Under the pieces are notes generated by a model. It was not told the origin of the DNA, ran no database searches, and worked only from the letters and a program-made list of their open reading frames with translations. Shown here one piece after another: positions 46,533 through 58,303 of a DNA stretch of 64,000 bases. Position 1 is the stretch's first letter, and the number at the start of each line of letters is the position of its first letter. The stretch comes from Labia minor (lineage: Eukaryota; Arthropoda; Insecta; Dermaptera; Spongiphoridae). The position numbers and the translations under genes are program-made. The stretch is from contig OY720344.1 of assembly GCA_963082975.1 (NCBI GenBank), forward strand, positions 68,290,546 to 68,354,545, written 5' to 3'.

Positions 46533-46867
46533 AAGTTGACTTGTGGCCAGGCGCAGAACCGACCGACCGTTTGAATTAAATTAATTTCCAGCTACATAAA
46601 CAATTTCAAATAATTTTAATATATCTATTAATGTAATAAAAAACAGATATGGATATAACATAAATATTTTTAATTTTATTTTATTTATAATATACATATA
46701 AGACCAGATTGGATGACGTCATATTTTAAATTAAGAAAAAACAAATAAAGATGATTTTTCTCGAGGATAAAACCAATACAAAGTGCATGATTTGTGGCGA
46801 TATGTAAAAATCTCCACATGTGAAATTTGGTGTGAAAACAATACCTCCCTTACTATCGTCGGTCGGT
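46533..46867 (-). mobile_element. Family B short repeat, copy 4 (collapsed)
   Basis: Both B termini are present, but the microsatellite and the central block are absent and only one 5' module remains. Its sequence passes smoothly from the first module into the sequence that normally follows the second. The hairpin is nearly intact (GACTTGTGGCCAGG). Confidence 0.82.
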
Positions 46868-47860
46868 AAAAATGTAGTTTCTTCTCTCTCATCCTTTATT
46901 TTCTCTCCTTTTATCTGAACCATTTCTCTCCTTCCGTTTATTTTCTGCTATACTTCTCTTTTTATTATTCTAAAATCTTTTAAGTTTTTATAATATAATA
47001 ATATTATATTATGTAAGGAGTTGAGCTTACTACTCAAAAGGTGCTCCTCTTATTTTATTTTATTTTAACCTCAATTTTCCTTTACTTTCTTTTTAGTCTT
47101 GAAATTTGAAATTAAAACCCATTTGAATCACTTTTTTTTAATCCTTTAATCTCTTAAGTTCTTCTTTAAATATTTTAATACAGATATATAATTAATTATT
47201 TTAGATCTAACATTAAGAAAGATGATTCATACAAGTAAAATTTTTCTATATGTGGTTTATACTCAAACATAAATTTCACATTTTCTCTTTTCTTTTTCTA
47301 ATCCAGGAGAGCAAATTCAGAGAAGGGATACTTGTATATTGCTGGGATTTGTTATATGTTATATAGATAAAGAGGTGTTGTCAATTCCACAAACTCCATT
47401 ATGGCCTTCACACTCAACTTGGAGGGATTGTGTTGACTTTGTGAAAAACCTAATGTTACTATCAACAAGAACACATTTAAGAGTGCGAAACAAAGATTTT
47501 TTTTTTGTTTTTAAATATCAAGAAAATTATTTGTTTTTCTTAGTATATTTACAATTTTTGGTAATAGGCTACAACTTTCATCAAATTTAATTCTTTATAA
47601 ATTGTTTCAAATAATTGTTTTTTATATTTTTGATATTTTAAGAAATATGGTCATATTTAACTTTTTTAATACTATGTATATTGATTTAAATAAAAATTTA
47701 ATAAAATTTTTTATAAGAGATGAAATTTGTAGAATATAAGGGTTGTGGCTCAGAATAATTTCTTTATAAACTGTTTCTTATTATTTTGTTTTATATTTGT
47801 TATAGTTTTGGAAATAGTATTTGAAATATTTTATTATGACCTGATGCATCTCCAGATATA
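46868..47860. other. AT-rich sequence with an unassigned frame
   Basis: An 83-codon frame at 47339-47590 begins MLGFVICYIDKEVLSIPQTP and degenerates into phenylalanine-rich low complexity. The first part is more GC-rich, but no acceptor or donor context or family match supports an exon. Confidence 0.3.
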
Positions 47861-47864
47861 GTTA

Positions 47865-48125
47865 GAATTATAAAATCGAGAAGGCTGTGCGATGGGCAGG
47901 GCACGTGGCTAGAATGGGAGAGGAAAGAATGGCGAAAAATATATTGGTGGGGAGACCGAGTAGGAAACGTCCAAACCAAAAACGCGGTGGGTGAATAATG
48001 TAAGAAGGGACGTGAGAGGGTAGGGTTTGAAGGGTTGTGGATCAGAATGGGGATGCTTGGAGAAGTGTGGTTGCTGCGGCCAAGAACTTTCGAGTTCAGT
48101 AGAGCCACAGAGATAGATAGATATC
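47865..48125 (+). mobile_element. LINE family E 3' end with GATA tail
   Basis: It contains GGGCACGTGGCTAGAATGGG (the GHVARMG motif region), then ATATTGGTGGGGAGACCGAG, and ends AGAGCCACAGAGATAGATAG, giving the same GATA tail as the minus-strand copy at 28916. Frameshifts throughout. It is 5'-truncated. Confidence 0.8.
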
Positions 48126-48541
48126 ATATTTTATTATTTTGATATTTATTTATTTGTTTTATTTATGAATGAATTTAAGCCAAAATGTTGGAAGGTCGTT
48201 AGCAACCAAATAGAAGCTTTATTATAAAATTGGTTTTGTCGTTTGATCAACAATATTTCGGTCACACACACACACATACGTGAACGGGAAAACTATTTTT
48301 TTGGGTCAGAATGACTTGTTATATGAAGATCTTTCAAAAACTCAATTTGCTTTTTGGTTTGGTTAACGACGACATCCGAGTATCCACTGCATCTAAATAG
48401 AAATAATCTTTGCTAGTAAAATAAGATTTGGTATAAAAATATTAGATCGAAAGAAACAATATAATAGACATGATATATTATATATATAATATATATGAAT
48501 TATGTGAAATATTGTATAGTTAATTTTGTGTTCATTATATA
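48126..48541. other. AT-rich sequence
   Basis: A (CA)n run near 48265; otherwise nothing recognised. Confidence 0.4.
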
Positions 48542-50141
48542 GAGTACCGGGACCCCGAGCCTCGGCTCGGTACTTAAGTTAAAAAAAATGATTCATTATT
48601 ATTGGATTTGGCTGGTAATATTAATACCTGGGACACCGAGCTCTCGCTCTACCCTTTAAAAAATATTGATACACAATTCTTTAATTATTTATTACAATTA
48701 TTAAATGTTACACATTTGCATCAATCTGATTAAAATTAATGAACTTGTGCTCCTCAATAATACATAAATATATAATATATAGGTACATATATTTTTTTTC
48801 TATAGTGTTTTTTTGAAAAACTGTTTAGCGCCCCAAGTGGTTATAAAACAAACTAAAGACAAAAAAACGTGCTTTTCAGCTTTTCGGAATTAAAAAAGCA
48901 AAATTGGCAGTCGTGGGACTGGCCGACAGAAGTGAAAACTTCTGCGTAAGAAATTTTAAAACAGACGAAATTCGCGCTATTTCACGAGAAAGATGAATTT
49001 CATATGCATGTATATATATATAACTTATATATTATTTTAAACATATATTTTAAACAAATTTGTAACTTATATTTATATATATATAAATACACAACTTTGT
49101 TTAAAATATTGCAATACGAACTGTTTTATAATTCTTATCTCTAACATAAAATATATATTTATTATGTGAAGTTCATTTCGTATAATTTTGATTATATATG
49201 TATATATGAAATGAACTTTACATAATAAATATATATTTATATGTTAGAGATAATTTATAAAACAGTTCTAATGACAATTCAAATTTCGCGCTCTGTTATA
49301 AGAAATTTGAAAGCAGATGGTTTCATGGTGTTGGTCACGATCACGCGAGTTCTATACTTTTTCCCCATCCCGCAAAAGTGCTCAACGCCGCTAAAGAAGT
49401 TTTCACTTCAAAAATTATTTAATATTTGGAAATATATCTGACTTATAGAAAAAATGAATATTAATTAAAGAAAGAAATTGTTTTTAAAATATCCTGAATA
49501 ATATGTAACAATTTTCAAGATAGAAATTTATTACAATATTACAATTATTAACTGTTGCATCATTGCATCAATCTGATTAAAATGAATGGAACTTCGGGTA
49601 CTCAATAATAATAAATAAAATAATATTAATAAATATATTAAATAATATTTTATTGAAAAAATATTAAAAATTATATTACTATCTAAAACTTAATTAATAA
49701 AAGAACAATGAATAAATAAATATAAAATAGTAATTTATTAAAAAGTAAACAATAGATAAAAAGAAAAAAAAATAACAAAATCATTATTTTCATTTTTAAA
49801 TAACGATTCACCCGGCGAGTTTCGAACCGACGAAATCCACTCGTTAAAACATCAGTCCAACCGCTGGACTATATGTATTTAGATAAAAAATTGTCATTTT
49901 TTTACTGTCTTAGCAGGCAGTATTAAAAATTTTGACGTTTTCCATATAATATATAATTTTCAATTAAGAAATTAATAATGAAGCTGTATGTTTCAAGAGA
50001 TATCATCAATAAAACTTAATTTTTCTTTATAAATACTATATCTAGTGTGAATTTGAAAAAAATCGTTAGAGCGGTTTTTGAGAACCATGATATATAGATA
50101 AATACATATATACAATTTTAGCTAGCATAATAAGATAAGAT
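48542..50141 (-). mobile_element. Family C repeat, copy 2, split by an insertion
   Basis: The hairpin end (48542-48710) is nearly identical to copy 1. The tRNA-like block is at about 49810-49875 (minus: AGTCCAGCGGTTGGA and GTCGGTTCGAAACTCGCCGG), and the other terminus GCTAGCATAATAAGATAAG is near 50140. About 850 bp between 48740 and 49590 is not part of the C consensus. Confidence 0.75.
48800..49430. repeat. Insertion with long inverted repeat inside C copy 2
   Basis: Arms of about 70 bp (49117-49186 and 49202-49270) pair at roughly 90%, and the outer word GAAGTGAAAACTTC recurs inverted near 48932 and 49397. A GTTTAGCGCCCCAAGTGGT motif lies at the left. The 66-codon frame at 49241 is not recognisable. 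It is probably a foldback-type or MITE insertion. Confidence 0.55.
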
Positions 50142-50685
50142 ATATTAAGTTTAATATAATTATATATCTATATAATGAATTTCAAAGCTTTTTTTGTGTC
50201 ACTTTAAGTTATAAAGTCAAGACAATATTTTTATAATGAAAAACAACCTCAAGTTAATATTTTGGTTTGGTATGAGAAGTTAGCATAAATATTAAAAAAT
50301 GTTTATATTTCTTTCATATATTTATTTATGATATAATATGTTTTCCAAAATATTCTCTTTTTAAAAGAGGTTGTTTTTTAATATATACTATATTTAAAAT
50401 TAAAATAAAATAAATTATTTACTAATTTTTCTAAACGTTTCTTGACCACTCATTCTTTATTTTATATTTTGGACCATCAATTTAATTTAATTTTAAATTT
50501 AATTTCCAATATTAAGATTTAAAGTATAGACAATAAATTGTATTATATTAGTAAAATATTATTAAAAGATCCATTAAGTTAAGTTATTAATGTATTAACA
50601 TCAAAAATTTCATTTGAAAGAAGAGAAAAATGTATAAAATCAATTTTGAGTGAATATACACAATATAATTAAATTACTCCTATTG
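50142..50685. other. AT-rich sequence
   Basis: Nothing recognised. Confidence 0.5.
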
Positions 50686-50689
50686 ATTA

Positions 50690-50990
50690 AAGTAAACATG
50701 TGACTTTTTGGTAACTCCATTTTACTTTTTCTTTTCTCGTGGGGCCAATAGCTTTGAGCATCCCTAGGTTTTCGCAAATTACGGCAACAGTTGTAATGCC
50801 AAGGCGATGGAGCATAGCGTAACGAATGGTTCGGTCAGGTGGGATGAGGGTGCAAAGTTGCGGACAGATATCACCCTTATCACTAAACTCTCTCCCACTC
50901 CGTTTAACCATGGAAGCATGAAAGATCAAAGGAGGCAATAAAGGCCCGTAGAAGGGTTAAGTTTATTCGGATCTCGATCTCGCCCTTGGA
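50690..50990 (-). other. Unassigned open frame in a GC-richer island
   Basis: The minus strand is open for about 90 codons. From an internal ATG it reads MVKRSGREFSDKGDICPQLC, then RTIRYAMLHRLGITTVAVIC and ENLGMLKAIGPTRKEKVKW before a stop near 50687. Composition is protein-like and GC-richer than the flanks. I do not recognise the family and see no convincing splice sites. It could be a captured exon, a LINE or Helitron cargo remnant, or an unfamiliar gene fragment. Confidence 0.35.
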
Positions 50991-51370
50991 AAACAACATT
51001 ATAGACAAGCAATAGCAATAGTTTATATATATTTTCTTTCTCTATTGAATACATAAAACAAATAGTCAAGATAATTGCAAGTTGAATTCTATTCAATTCA
51101 AATTCCTAGAATGCGACAATAAAGTAAAACTTTTCAAATAACAAATATTTCTACTTTGAATTGATAAATTATAATGTTATATAAACAAATTATGAAAATA
51201 TTGTTTTTGAATTTATAATGAATATTGGAAGCCATATTTATAAAAAAAATTACTAAACACCTTATGATTTTAAATTCAGGCTACCTTAAAATCTAAATTT
51301 CCGTAAAAATTCACGAATGCGCGAAAAGAAAAATTTCATATACATTTACTTTTTACACCTAAATACAATA

Positions 51371-52127
51371 ATATCTTATTTTATCATATTATACTAACAA
51401 AAATTGTATATATATTTGTATATTTTTGAATTAATTTATTAATTAACCGCTCGAAGGATTTTTTTGAAATTCACACCATATATAATATTTATAAAACAAA
51501 TTGATCTGTTTTGGTTTCACCCTGGAGAAAAATCAATCATCTTCATTAGTTTTTTCTTAATTTAAATTTATATGACGCCACAAATCCATAGTGAAATTTG
51601 CCTCTTGCCAATTTTTTTTTAATTGATGTTGTATTAATATTTTTTTATATTTAAAATATTTTAAAATTTATTATTTAATTTCGAAATAAAATTAAATTAT
51701 TTAATCTCTCAAAAAACAAACAAACAAAACAAATAGGTTTAGTAATTGTCTTGTCTTTTTTTTCCCTAAAATATTTGAAATTTTTTAATATGTTTTGTCC
51801 TTTAATTTTTTTGTTAATTCTTATAAATTAGTTAATTTTTTTTTTATCTATTTTCGTGTTTATTTTTTATTAAATTACTAATTTATATCTATTTATTCAT
51901 TGTTCTTTTATTAATTAATTTTTAGATAGTTTTATAATTTTTAATATTTTTTCAATAAAACATATTTTTTAATGTTTATTAATATTATTTATTATTATTG
52001 AGGACCCCAATTCATTTTAATCAGATTAATGCAATGATGCAACATTTAATAATTGTAATAAATAATCAAAGAACTGTATATCAATATTTATTAAAGGGTT
52101 GAGCGATAGCTCGGTGTTCGAGGTACT
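51371..52127 (+). mobile_element. Family C repeat, copy 3 (opposite orientation)
   Basis: It starts ATATCTTATTTTATCATATT (the degenerate TCTTATC end) and includes GAGCGGTTAATTAATAAATT in inverted sense. It ends with the diverged hairpin GAGCGATAGCTCGGTGTTCGAGGTAC. Near full length and older than copies 1 and 2. Confidence 0.7.
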
Positions 52128-52522
52128 ATATACTTAATATATATATCTGAGAGAAAAAAAAAATTATATGTATAATTAAATCAATTTGCTGAAATAAAAA
52201 TTTCTGAGAAAAATTTTTAGGATGATCATTAAAAAGTACCTATCAAGAGGCTTTTTGCAATCTCAACGAAATTCATTTTTTTTTATTTATTTTGAGAAAA
52301 ATAATTAACAAAGCTTAAATTTAAATGAAATTTCATTTCTTATTAATAATGATTCTAAAAAAATATGAAAATTGCATATTACATTTTGCTATAATTAATT
52401 TATAATATTAAATACAGACACATCTCTCATATTGCTTTTATCCGATTCATTGAACTGTAAAATGTGAATAATTTGGATTTTTTTCATTTCAATACAATAA
52501 ATACCAACTAATAAGTTATAAG

Positions 52523-52802
52523 AGCGGTCGGGGAACTTTTTTAATCATTACCCCAAAATATTTTTGTGTGAGTTGATATTACCCCATGGTGAAGAACAAA
52601 AAAAATCGAAATCGCCTCTTTTTAGCATATTTCCTATTATAACCCCCCACGATAATTTTGGAAAGAAAACAATAACTAAAAATTTAATTTGTAAAAATAC
52701 TAACAGGTTTATAAAATAGCAAATTAAAAATATATTTTTTTTATTCACAAAAGTTTCATTTTTACCCCATTTGGGATAATTTACACTGGTTCCTCGACCG
52801 CT
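52523..52802. mobile_element. hAT-like MITE
   Basis: The ends AGCGGTCGGGGAAC and the inverted AGCGGTCGAGGAACC, with internal ACCCC/GGGG words, resemble the C(A/T)GCGGT termini of some hAT elements. It is 280 bp without coding capacity. An 8-bp target duplication is not convincing, so the superfamily is tentative. Confidence 0.6.
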
Positions 52803-54388
52803 GAGTTAAAATGTAATTATAAATTTAAAAATAATCGTTTATTTGTTTAATTTTATATATCTATAAAGATAATAATAAGCTTGATCCTTCTTGAATGATC
52901 AGCCATTGACGAGGGTTTCAAAATAGGTAGTAGAGTAGAGCTAATTATTAGGATGCCCTTAATTCATTTAATCCTGTTAATCAATGGATGTTCCTCTATA
53001 TTGTGGTGGCTGTGGTAGCCAATTGATTGAGATCCATTACTAATTGTGTGGATTCTGGTAATTTCCAACACCTATTCCGTATACCTTAGTCCACCAATCA
53101 CATCATCTACTAGAAAGGACAGAGTGGTTAGCACACATATCTGCCTTTGATCATAGAAATCTCGTTAAAGACACGTTAAATGAAAATGCATTAAAAATTA
53201 TGTTATGGTATATTTATCAATGAATGATGATTATTCAATGAGAGAATATTCCTAAGGGATTATTAAAATTAATTATAATTTAATTGTTTACACATATGCA
53301 TGTTTGATTATCCATTAGTACATTAATACTCTCGTTCCTTTTTTATCATATAATATAGATACAGAAATAGGTATTATATTAATATTTTAAAAATTTAGAT
53401 GATTATTCTTTTGAATTATAAAAATTTCTATTAGAAGGTATAATATTTTTAGAGCAACACAAGTTTATTCATTTTTATATCCAACCATAGCTCATATGAT
53501 TTCAAGGGTTTGAATGTGCAAATGAACTAATGTCGATTATTTAAAGAATACAACAGAGACACAAAATTTGAAACCCAAAAAGACTAGGAATGTTTTTTTT
53601 TATCTCCAAACATTTGGATTCCCTATACAGCACTTAACCCAACTCGTCTTTAATGCAAAAGTTGTTGGTGTCCTTACTGTGTCTCTGATTGTAGAATAAT
53701 CAAGACATCAACCTAAAATCAGTGAATAAGACAAAAAAAAGAGGAGATAAAGACCAAAAAAATGACTTTATCAGATACAATAATCTTACAAGTACAAGTG
53801 TGTTAAAAGCACAAATAAAATGGAAATAATAACATTTAATTACTATATAGAATCTACTACCATATTTGAAATAATCATATTCAAATAATTTATTATAATA
53901 TATAAATTTTAAAAATAGTATGTTTGTACTTAGATGAATGGAACACAGGTTGCATCTTGATTAGTTTCTGATTGAGAACTCTATAATCGTTAGCAATTTG
54001 TGTTCTCATTAGTGCTACCCTCGGAGGCTTACTGCCCCATATGTTCGACTTGCCTTAGTAACATTAGATTTTAAGTGGAAGTTATTTCTAATAGGTACCC
54101 ATTTAAATTAACGAGAGCTGAGTGGACATCTAAACGCTTTGGGAATTTGTAGTCTAAATCTGAATCATCTTATTTAACACAACTAAGGACCTTCGCCCTT
54201 TTCTTGCACCAACTATCATGCTCTATATCTAAAGTGTAGGTATGCAACCTGCTTTTTTTTAATTCGCAGTATTTTAAATTTAAAATAGCACAACTGTAGT
54301 TTGTAATAGATAAAAGTTACAATCGTTTATATCTTTTATTGTGTGCTTATTGATAAAATAATTAAAAAAAATTTTTTTTTTTATGTTT
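52803..54388. other. AT-rich sequence with a tRNA-like fragment and GC-richer patches
   Basis: GGACAGAGTGGTTAGCACAC (53117-53136) looks like a SINE A-box region (GTGGTTAGCAC) without a clear B box. The patches 52900-53190 and 53940-54200 have higher complexity but no frame or repeat I can name. Confidence 0.35.
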
Positions 54389-54860
54389 TTACCGACCGAC
54401 GATAGGAAGGGAAGGGATTTATTTAAAACCAAACTTCACATGTAGAGATTTTCTCTATCACTTCGAATCATACATACATTTTGTTAACAGAAAAAAGTAT
54501 TTATAGCATGATGTCTATCCGTCTGACCATCCGTCTGTCTGTGTGTTCGTATAGATGTGTACAGCTTGTACGGCTCAACGGATTTTGATAAAATTTGTTA
54601 TATTTATTTAATGGATCAGTATGATGAATCATCAACTTTTAGTGTATATCCGGAAACAGGAAGTGGTAGTTTACAAAGTTTTAATTTTATATTCATTGTC
54701 CCAAAATATTTCACTTAAAATATAGTACAAATTAATTTAATTATTGAGTAATTAAACTAAAAACAAAAACCAAGATAATATAATTTAGTCATTTTAATTC
54801 AAATTTTTAAAATATGTTTTTTTTGATACTTTATATATATATAGGTATATATATATATAA

Positions 54861-55562
54861 TTAGTTTCAGCGCACTTCACTCCTAGACGATGGCCATGCC
54901 CCCCTGAAGTCTATCTTTTTTTTAACCTCTTCTTCTTCTTCTTCTTCTGTTTCAATAGAGCGACCTGCTGCGTGAAAGACCCTATTGTTAAAAAGGCTAT
55001 TTTCTCTCTCTGATTGAGACTCAGAAGATCGAGTCTCATTGTCAGTATGATAAATACTATCTTTTTAACCTTTCTTCTTTTTCTTCTTCTGTCTCTTTAG
55101 AGAGACCAGCTGCATGTAAGACCCTATCTTTAAAAAACATATTTTCTCTCTCAGAAAGAGACTCAATTAATCGTTTTTTTAATTTTAGGTTCCCTATCTT
55201 TGTTTTGTAATTCTAACAAATCAGATGACCCTACCTGACTTAATTTTAAACGTTCTTTTCTTTGCCTACTATTTTTTAAATATCTACTTAAATATTATTT
55301 TTTCGGTGGCATTCTGGAAATAAAATTTCTAACAAAAGTCAAATTTAAAATTCCTTGTTATCGGTTGCCATGGTAACGCATGGGAAAAAGAAAATTGCTG
55401 TTTTTAAGATTTTCCCGTCAATTATTTGATTTTTTCTCGCCGTAACAACCATCTTTGGACTTCCCCGAACATTTAAAAAAAGAATTGGTAAAATTGGTAT
55501 AGGCGTTATTGAGTTAGGGCTTGCTCACAAATAAGTTTTGCGATTCATTTTTATATTATAGA
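54861..55562 (-). mobile_element. Helitron H3 inserted in family B copy 5
   Basis: On minus it starts A|TCTATAATATAAAAATGAAT at 55562, a typical Helitron 5' end, and ends CTAA (54864-54861) before T. The 3' region (AGCGCACTTCACTCCTAGAC on plus) is a degenerate version of the H1/H2/H4 ends, with a decayed hairpin. It is 702 bp, with no Rep/helicase and no recognised cargo besides a tandem duplication. Confidence 0.75.
54921..55175. repeat. Two-copy tandem duplication inside H3
   Basis: A unit of about 145 bp starts with a (CTT)n run and contains AGAG(C/A)GACC(T/A)GCTGC, AAGACCCTAT and ATTTTCTCTCTC. The second unit (from about 55066) is diverged and shortened. Confidence 0.65.
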
Positions 55563-55622
55563 TGTTTGGAAATTAATTTATTTCAAATCGTCGGTCGGTT
55601 TTGGGTCTGACCACAGCTCATA

Positions 55623-56240
55623 TTTTAAATTTAAAATCTAAAGATTCATTGTATTTAAAAATAAAAATATTTATCTTATATAAAAAATAATTTTATTAGA
55701 AAATTTATTATTTAAATAATAATAAATGTTTACGGGGGATTTTAAAATTCGATAAATAGAATGCCAGGCAATTCGTGAACCGAGTACATCGTTCTTATTA
55801 AAAGATTTATAGATTACAAAGTAAGTGAATTGTGGACGAGATGAATGCGCCCTGGAATTAAGATCTAAAGATAACAACCCGAATGTTAATTTCTATCATT
55901 GTTTTACTGCTTTCGTAGTGGTGTCAAGGGGTGGATTGGTGGGGGAGGGATTTATCGTCCCAGCAAATTTGCATTAACCACCTTCTTGTAGCCGGGAGGG
56001 AGTGAAAAAAAATTAAATAAATTTATTATTCCGAAAAGGACCTGAATTTCCATAGGCTGAGTTATATTTGTTTTGTCTCTTATGTTAAATTTAAGCCTAT
56101 CTCTTCTGACAGTTTGTTTTTCTCTTGTTCATTTCATTTTTTTTTTCTCAGGAAATCCGCTTCTACTTTACTTCGTTCTTATTTTCGTATTCCTTTATTT
56201 ATTTCTTAAGCCTATGATTTATATTTTATGGAAATACATT
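55623..56240. other. Higher-complexity unique region
   Basis: 55735-55990 is less AT-rich than the flanks, with G-rich stretches (GGTGGGGGAGGGATTTATCG at about 55939). The minus-strand 68-codon frame at 55671-55877 is not recognised. Candidate conserved or regulatory sequence. Confidence 0.3.
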
Positions 56241-57365
56241 ATTTAAACATTTATATATTTTATATATATAATATGTTTACAAATTTCCTCTAAAAAATGT
56301 AATCGGAGGGATTAACCGCTCGGAAAAGTTTGTTTGAATAACGAAAAATAATATAATTTAACCAGATTCTTTAACATTAATGATAGATAAAAAAAATTAA
56401 TGAAAATATAATCGAGTTTAAAATATTCTGACTATTATTATTATAATAAAATGAATGCATTTTATATTAACAAGTTCATTTGGATTTAAGAAATATTAAT
56501 TAATTCTAAATAAATGCAAAGGCTGGTTAAAATGAGTTTAGATCCCAAAAGAAAATAATAATAAAAAACTTTTAGTTTGGGTGCGCTGTAGTAAGAGCGC
56601 ATTGTGAGATGAATAAGTATATTTAGAATAAACCAAAAATACATACATATTCATATAAGAATCAGAATGCAATTTAAAAAAAAACAAACAAATTATTTCT
56701 GCAATTATATATCTTCCATATTTTCAAATGGTCTTATATAGAATGACGTATAAAGGAATTATTGTTTTCCTGTTTTTTTTTTATGATTATCATATAATAC
56801 ATTATATTATTTATATTTGAAATTGGAAACTTCAACATATTTCCAAGCAGGTGCATTTTAAGAAAATAAATTATATGACATGGAGATTAGGAAAGAAGAA
56901 TTTGTGAGTAAAAAGTAAGATGTCTCCATGTAAGAGGGGAGAATTGCAGATGGAGAAAATTTAAGAGGGAGGAATACTATACTTCTCCAGAAAAGTCTAT
57001 ATATTATTCTATATTCTTACATCAGCATGACTAAATTTACAAGTTTTAAAAGATTAAAATATAAGAAAACATTTTTAATTTATAATTAAAGAAGAATAAA
57101 CATAAACATAAATAAATGTTTTAAAATAAAAATAATCCATCATTTAAAAATATCTTCATATCAAAATATTAAGAATGAAGCTTGATTGTGAAAAGATTTT
57201 ATGAAATTCAGTAAAAAATATACATTTTATTTTCTTCAAAATTGAATGGAATATAATAGTCATAATTGTTTATTCAAACTTGAATGAAATCGCACTAAAC
57301 AATTAATTAGATTAAACAAAAAAAAATATGTTATATGACTTTTATACATCCTATGAAAAGATAGC
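56241..57365. other. AT-rich sequence, nothing recognised
   Basis: No coding or repeat signal beyond low complexity. Confidence 0.5.
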
Positions 57366-57650
57366 ACCTTTCTAGCCGGTTGTAGCGTAAATGGATTAGA
57401 GGTATTGTATGATCAGTACAACGAATCCTCTCAATCATTATCTTAATTATATTAATCGAAGCCCAATGCTTTTTATTTCAAGTAGTTTCCTAAATTTAAT
57501 CACTTAGACTGGGTCAACCTCGTTAATATAGTTCACAGTAAGAGAGAAATTTCCTTGCCAGACCTCAGATTTGAACTCAGGACCACATTAACTGATGAAA
57601 TATATAACTTTTTATATCAACTCGACGATCATTTAAAATTAATGAGCAAA
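57366..57650 (-). repeat. SINE-like family J, copy with tRNA-like head
   Basis: On minus, CTGAGTTCAAATCTGAGG (about 57585-57568) resembles a pol III B box near the 5' side. It is followed by the body and the conserved GAGAGGATTCGTTGTACTGA segment shared with 44293 and 16615. This orientation makes it a plausible tRNA-derived SINE of about 280 bp. Confidence 0.5.
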
Positions 57651-58053
57651 ATAGGATTAAATTACTAATATACCCGACTAGTTTATTTTTCAATGTATTG
57701 AATTTGTAAAGACCACCCTCCTATATAAATAATTCACAAACTCTAGAATCAATAAAATAAATTCAAGCAAAATAAATGTTTATTATTAAAAAGCAATTTA
57801 TGATTAAATTTAGATTGTGAAATTATCTTTTGATTTAATTTGAAACAAACCGTTTGTCAGTAACTAGATAATTCAAAATAATTATTCAACAACCATAAAC
57901 AAAGACATGTTTAATGTATTTTTAATTAATTTTTGGTTATATATATTTTTTTGTTTTAAATTATACTATTTGAATTGTCAGTTTAAACATATTTGAATAT
58001 ATATACCATATATATATATATATATTTTATAATATAATTATATATAAATATAT
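57651..58053. other. AT-rich sequence
   Basis: Nothing recognised; a (TA)n run near 58009-58024. Confidence 0.5.
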
Positions 58054-58057
58054 TTAA

Positions 58058-58299
58058 CCCTTAGCATTAGAACATCGCCATATAGGCGGCAATATATGTT
58101 TTGCCGTTGCGCTCGAACGTCGCCATATAGTCGCCACCCTACCTTCTATCATTGAATGTTTGTTTTTTAATTTTCTCTGATAAATTAGTAACTTGTTTTA
58201 TTATATTTTCAGACTAGAATATTTTTATTTTAATCAAATATGAGAAAAAATTCCTAGTTGTCATGCGTTCTTTCCAAATATAAATACGAGTGCAAATGG
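58058..58299. mobile_element. piggyBac-like MITE with TTAA duplication
   Basis: TTAA flanks both sides (58054-58057 and 58300-58303). The ends CCCTTAGCATTAGAAC and inverted CCATTTGCACTCGTAT match at most positions. A subterminal repeat ATCGCCATATAGGCGGC/GTCGCCATATAGTCGCC lies at 58074-58134. 242 bp, non-coding. Confidence 0.72.
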
Positions 58300-58303
58300 T
58301 TAA

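Larger units (their letters stand above)
54389..55622 (+). mobile_element. Family B short repeat, copy 5, split by Helitron H3
   Basis: The 5' part (54389-54860) has TTACCGACCGACGATAGGAAG, the GTCT/GTCC microsatellite and the TTCATATTCATTGTCCC segment of copy 2. It resumes after the insertion at 55563 with TGTTTGGAAATTAATTTATT, then TCGTCGGTCGG and a degenerate hairpin. Copy 2 shows these two parts joined. Confidence 0.85.

Noticed and set aside
47800-48127. Two overlapping minus-strand frames of 72-102 codons
   Set aside because: Antisense shadows of the plus-strand LINE family E end.
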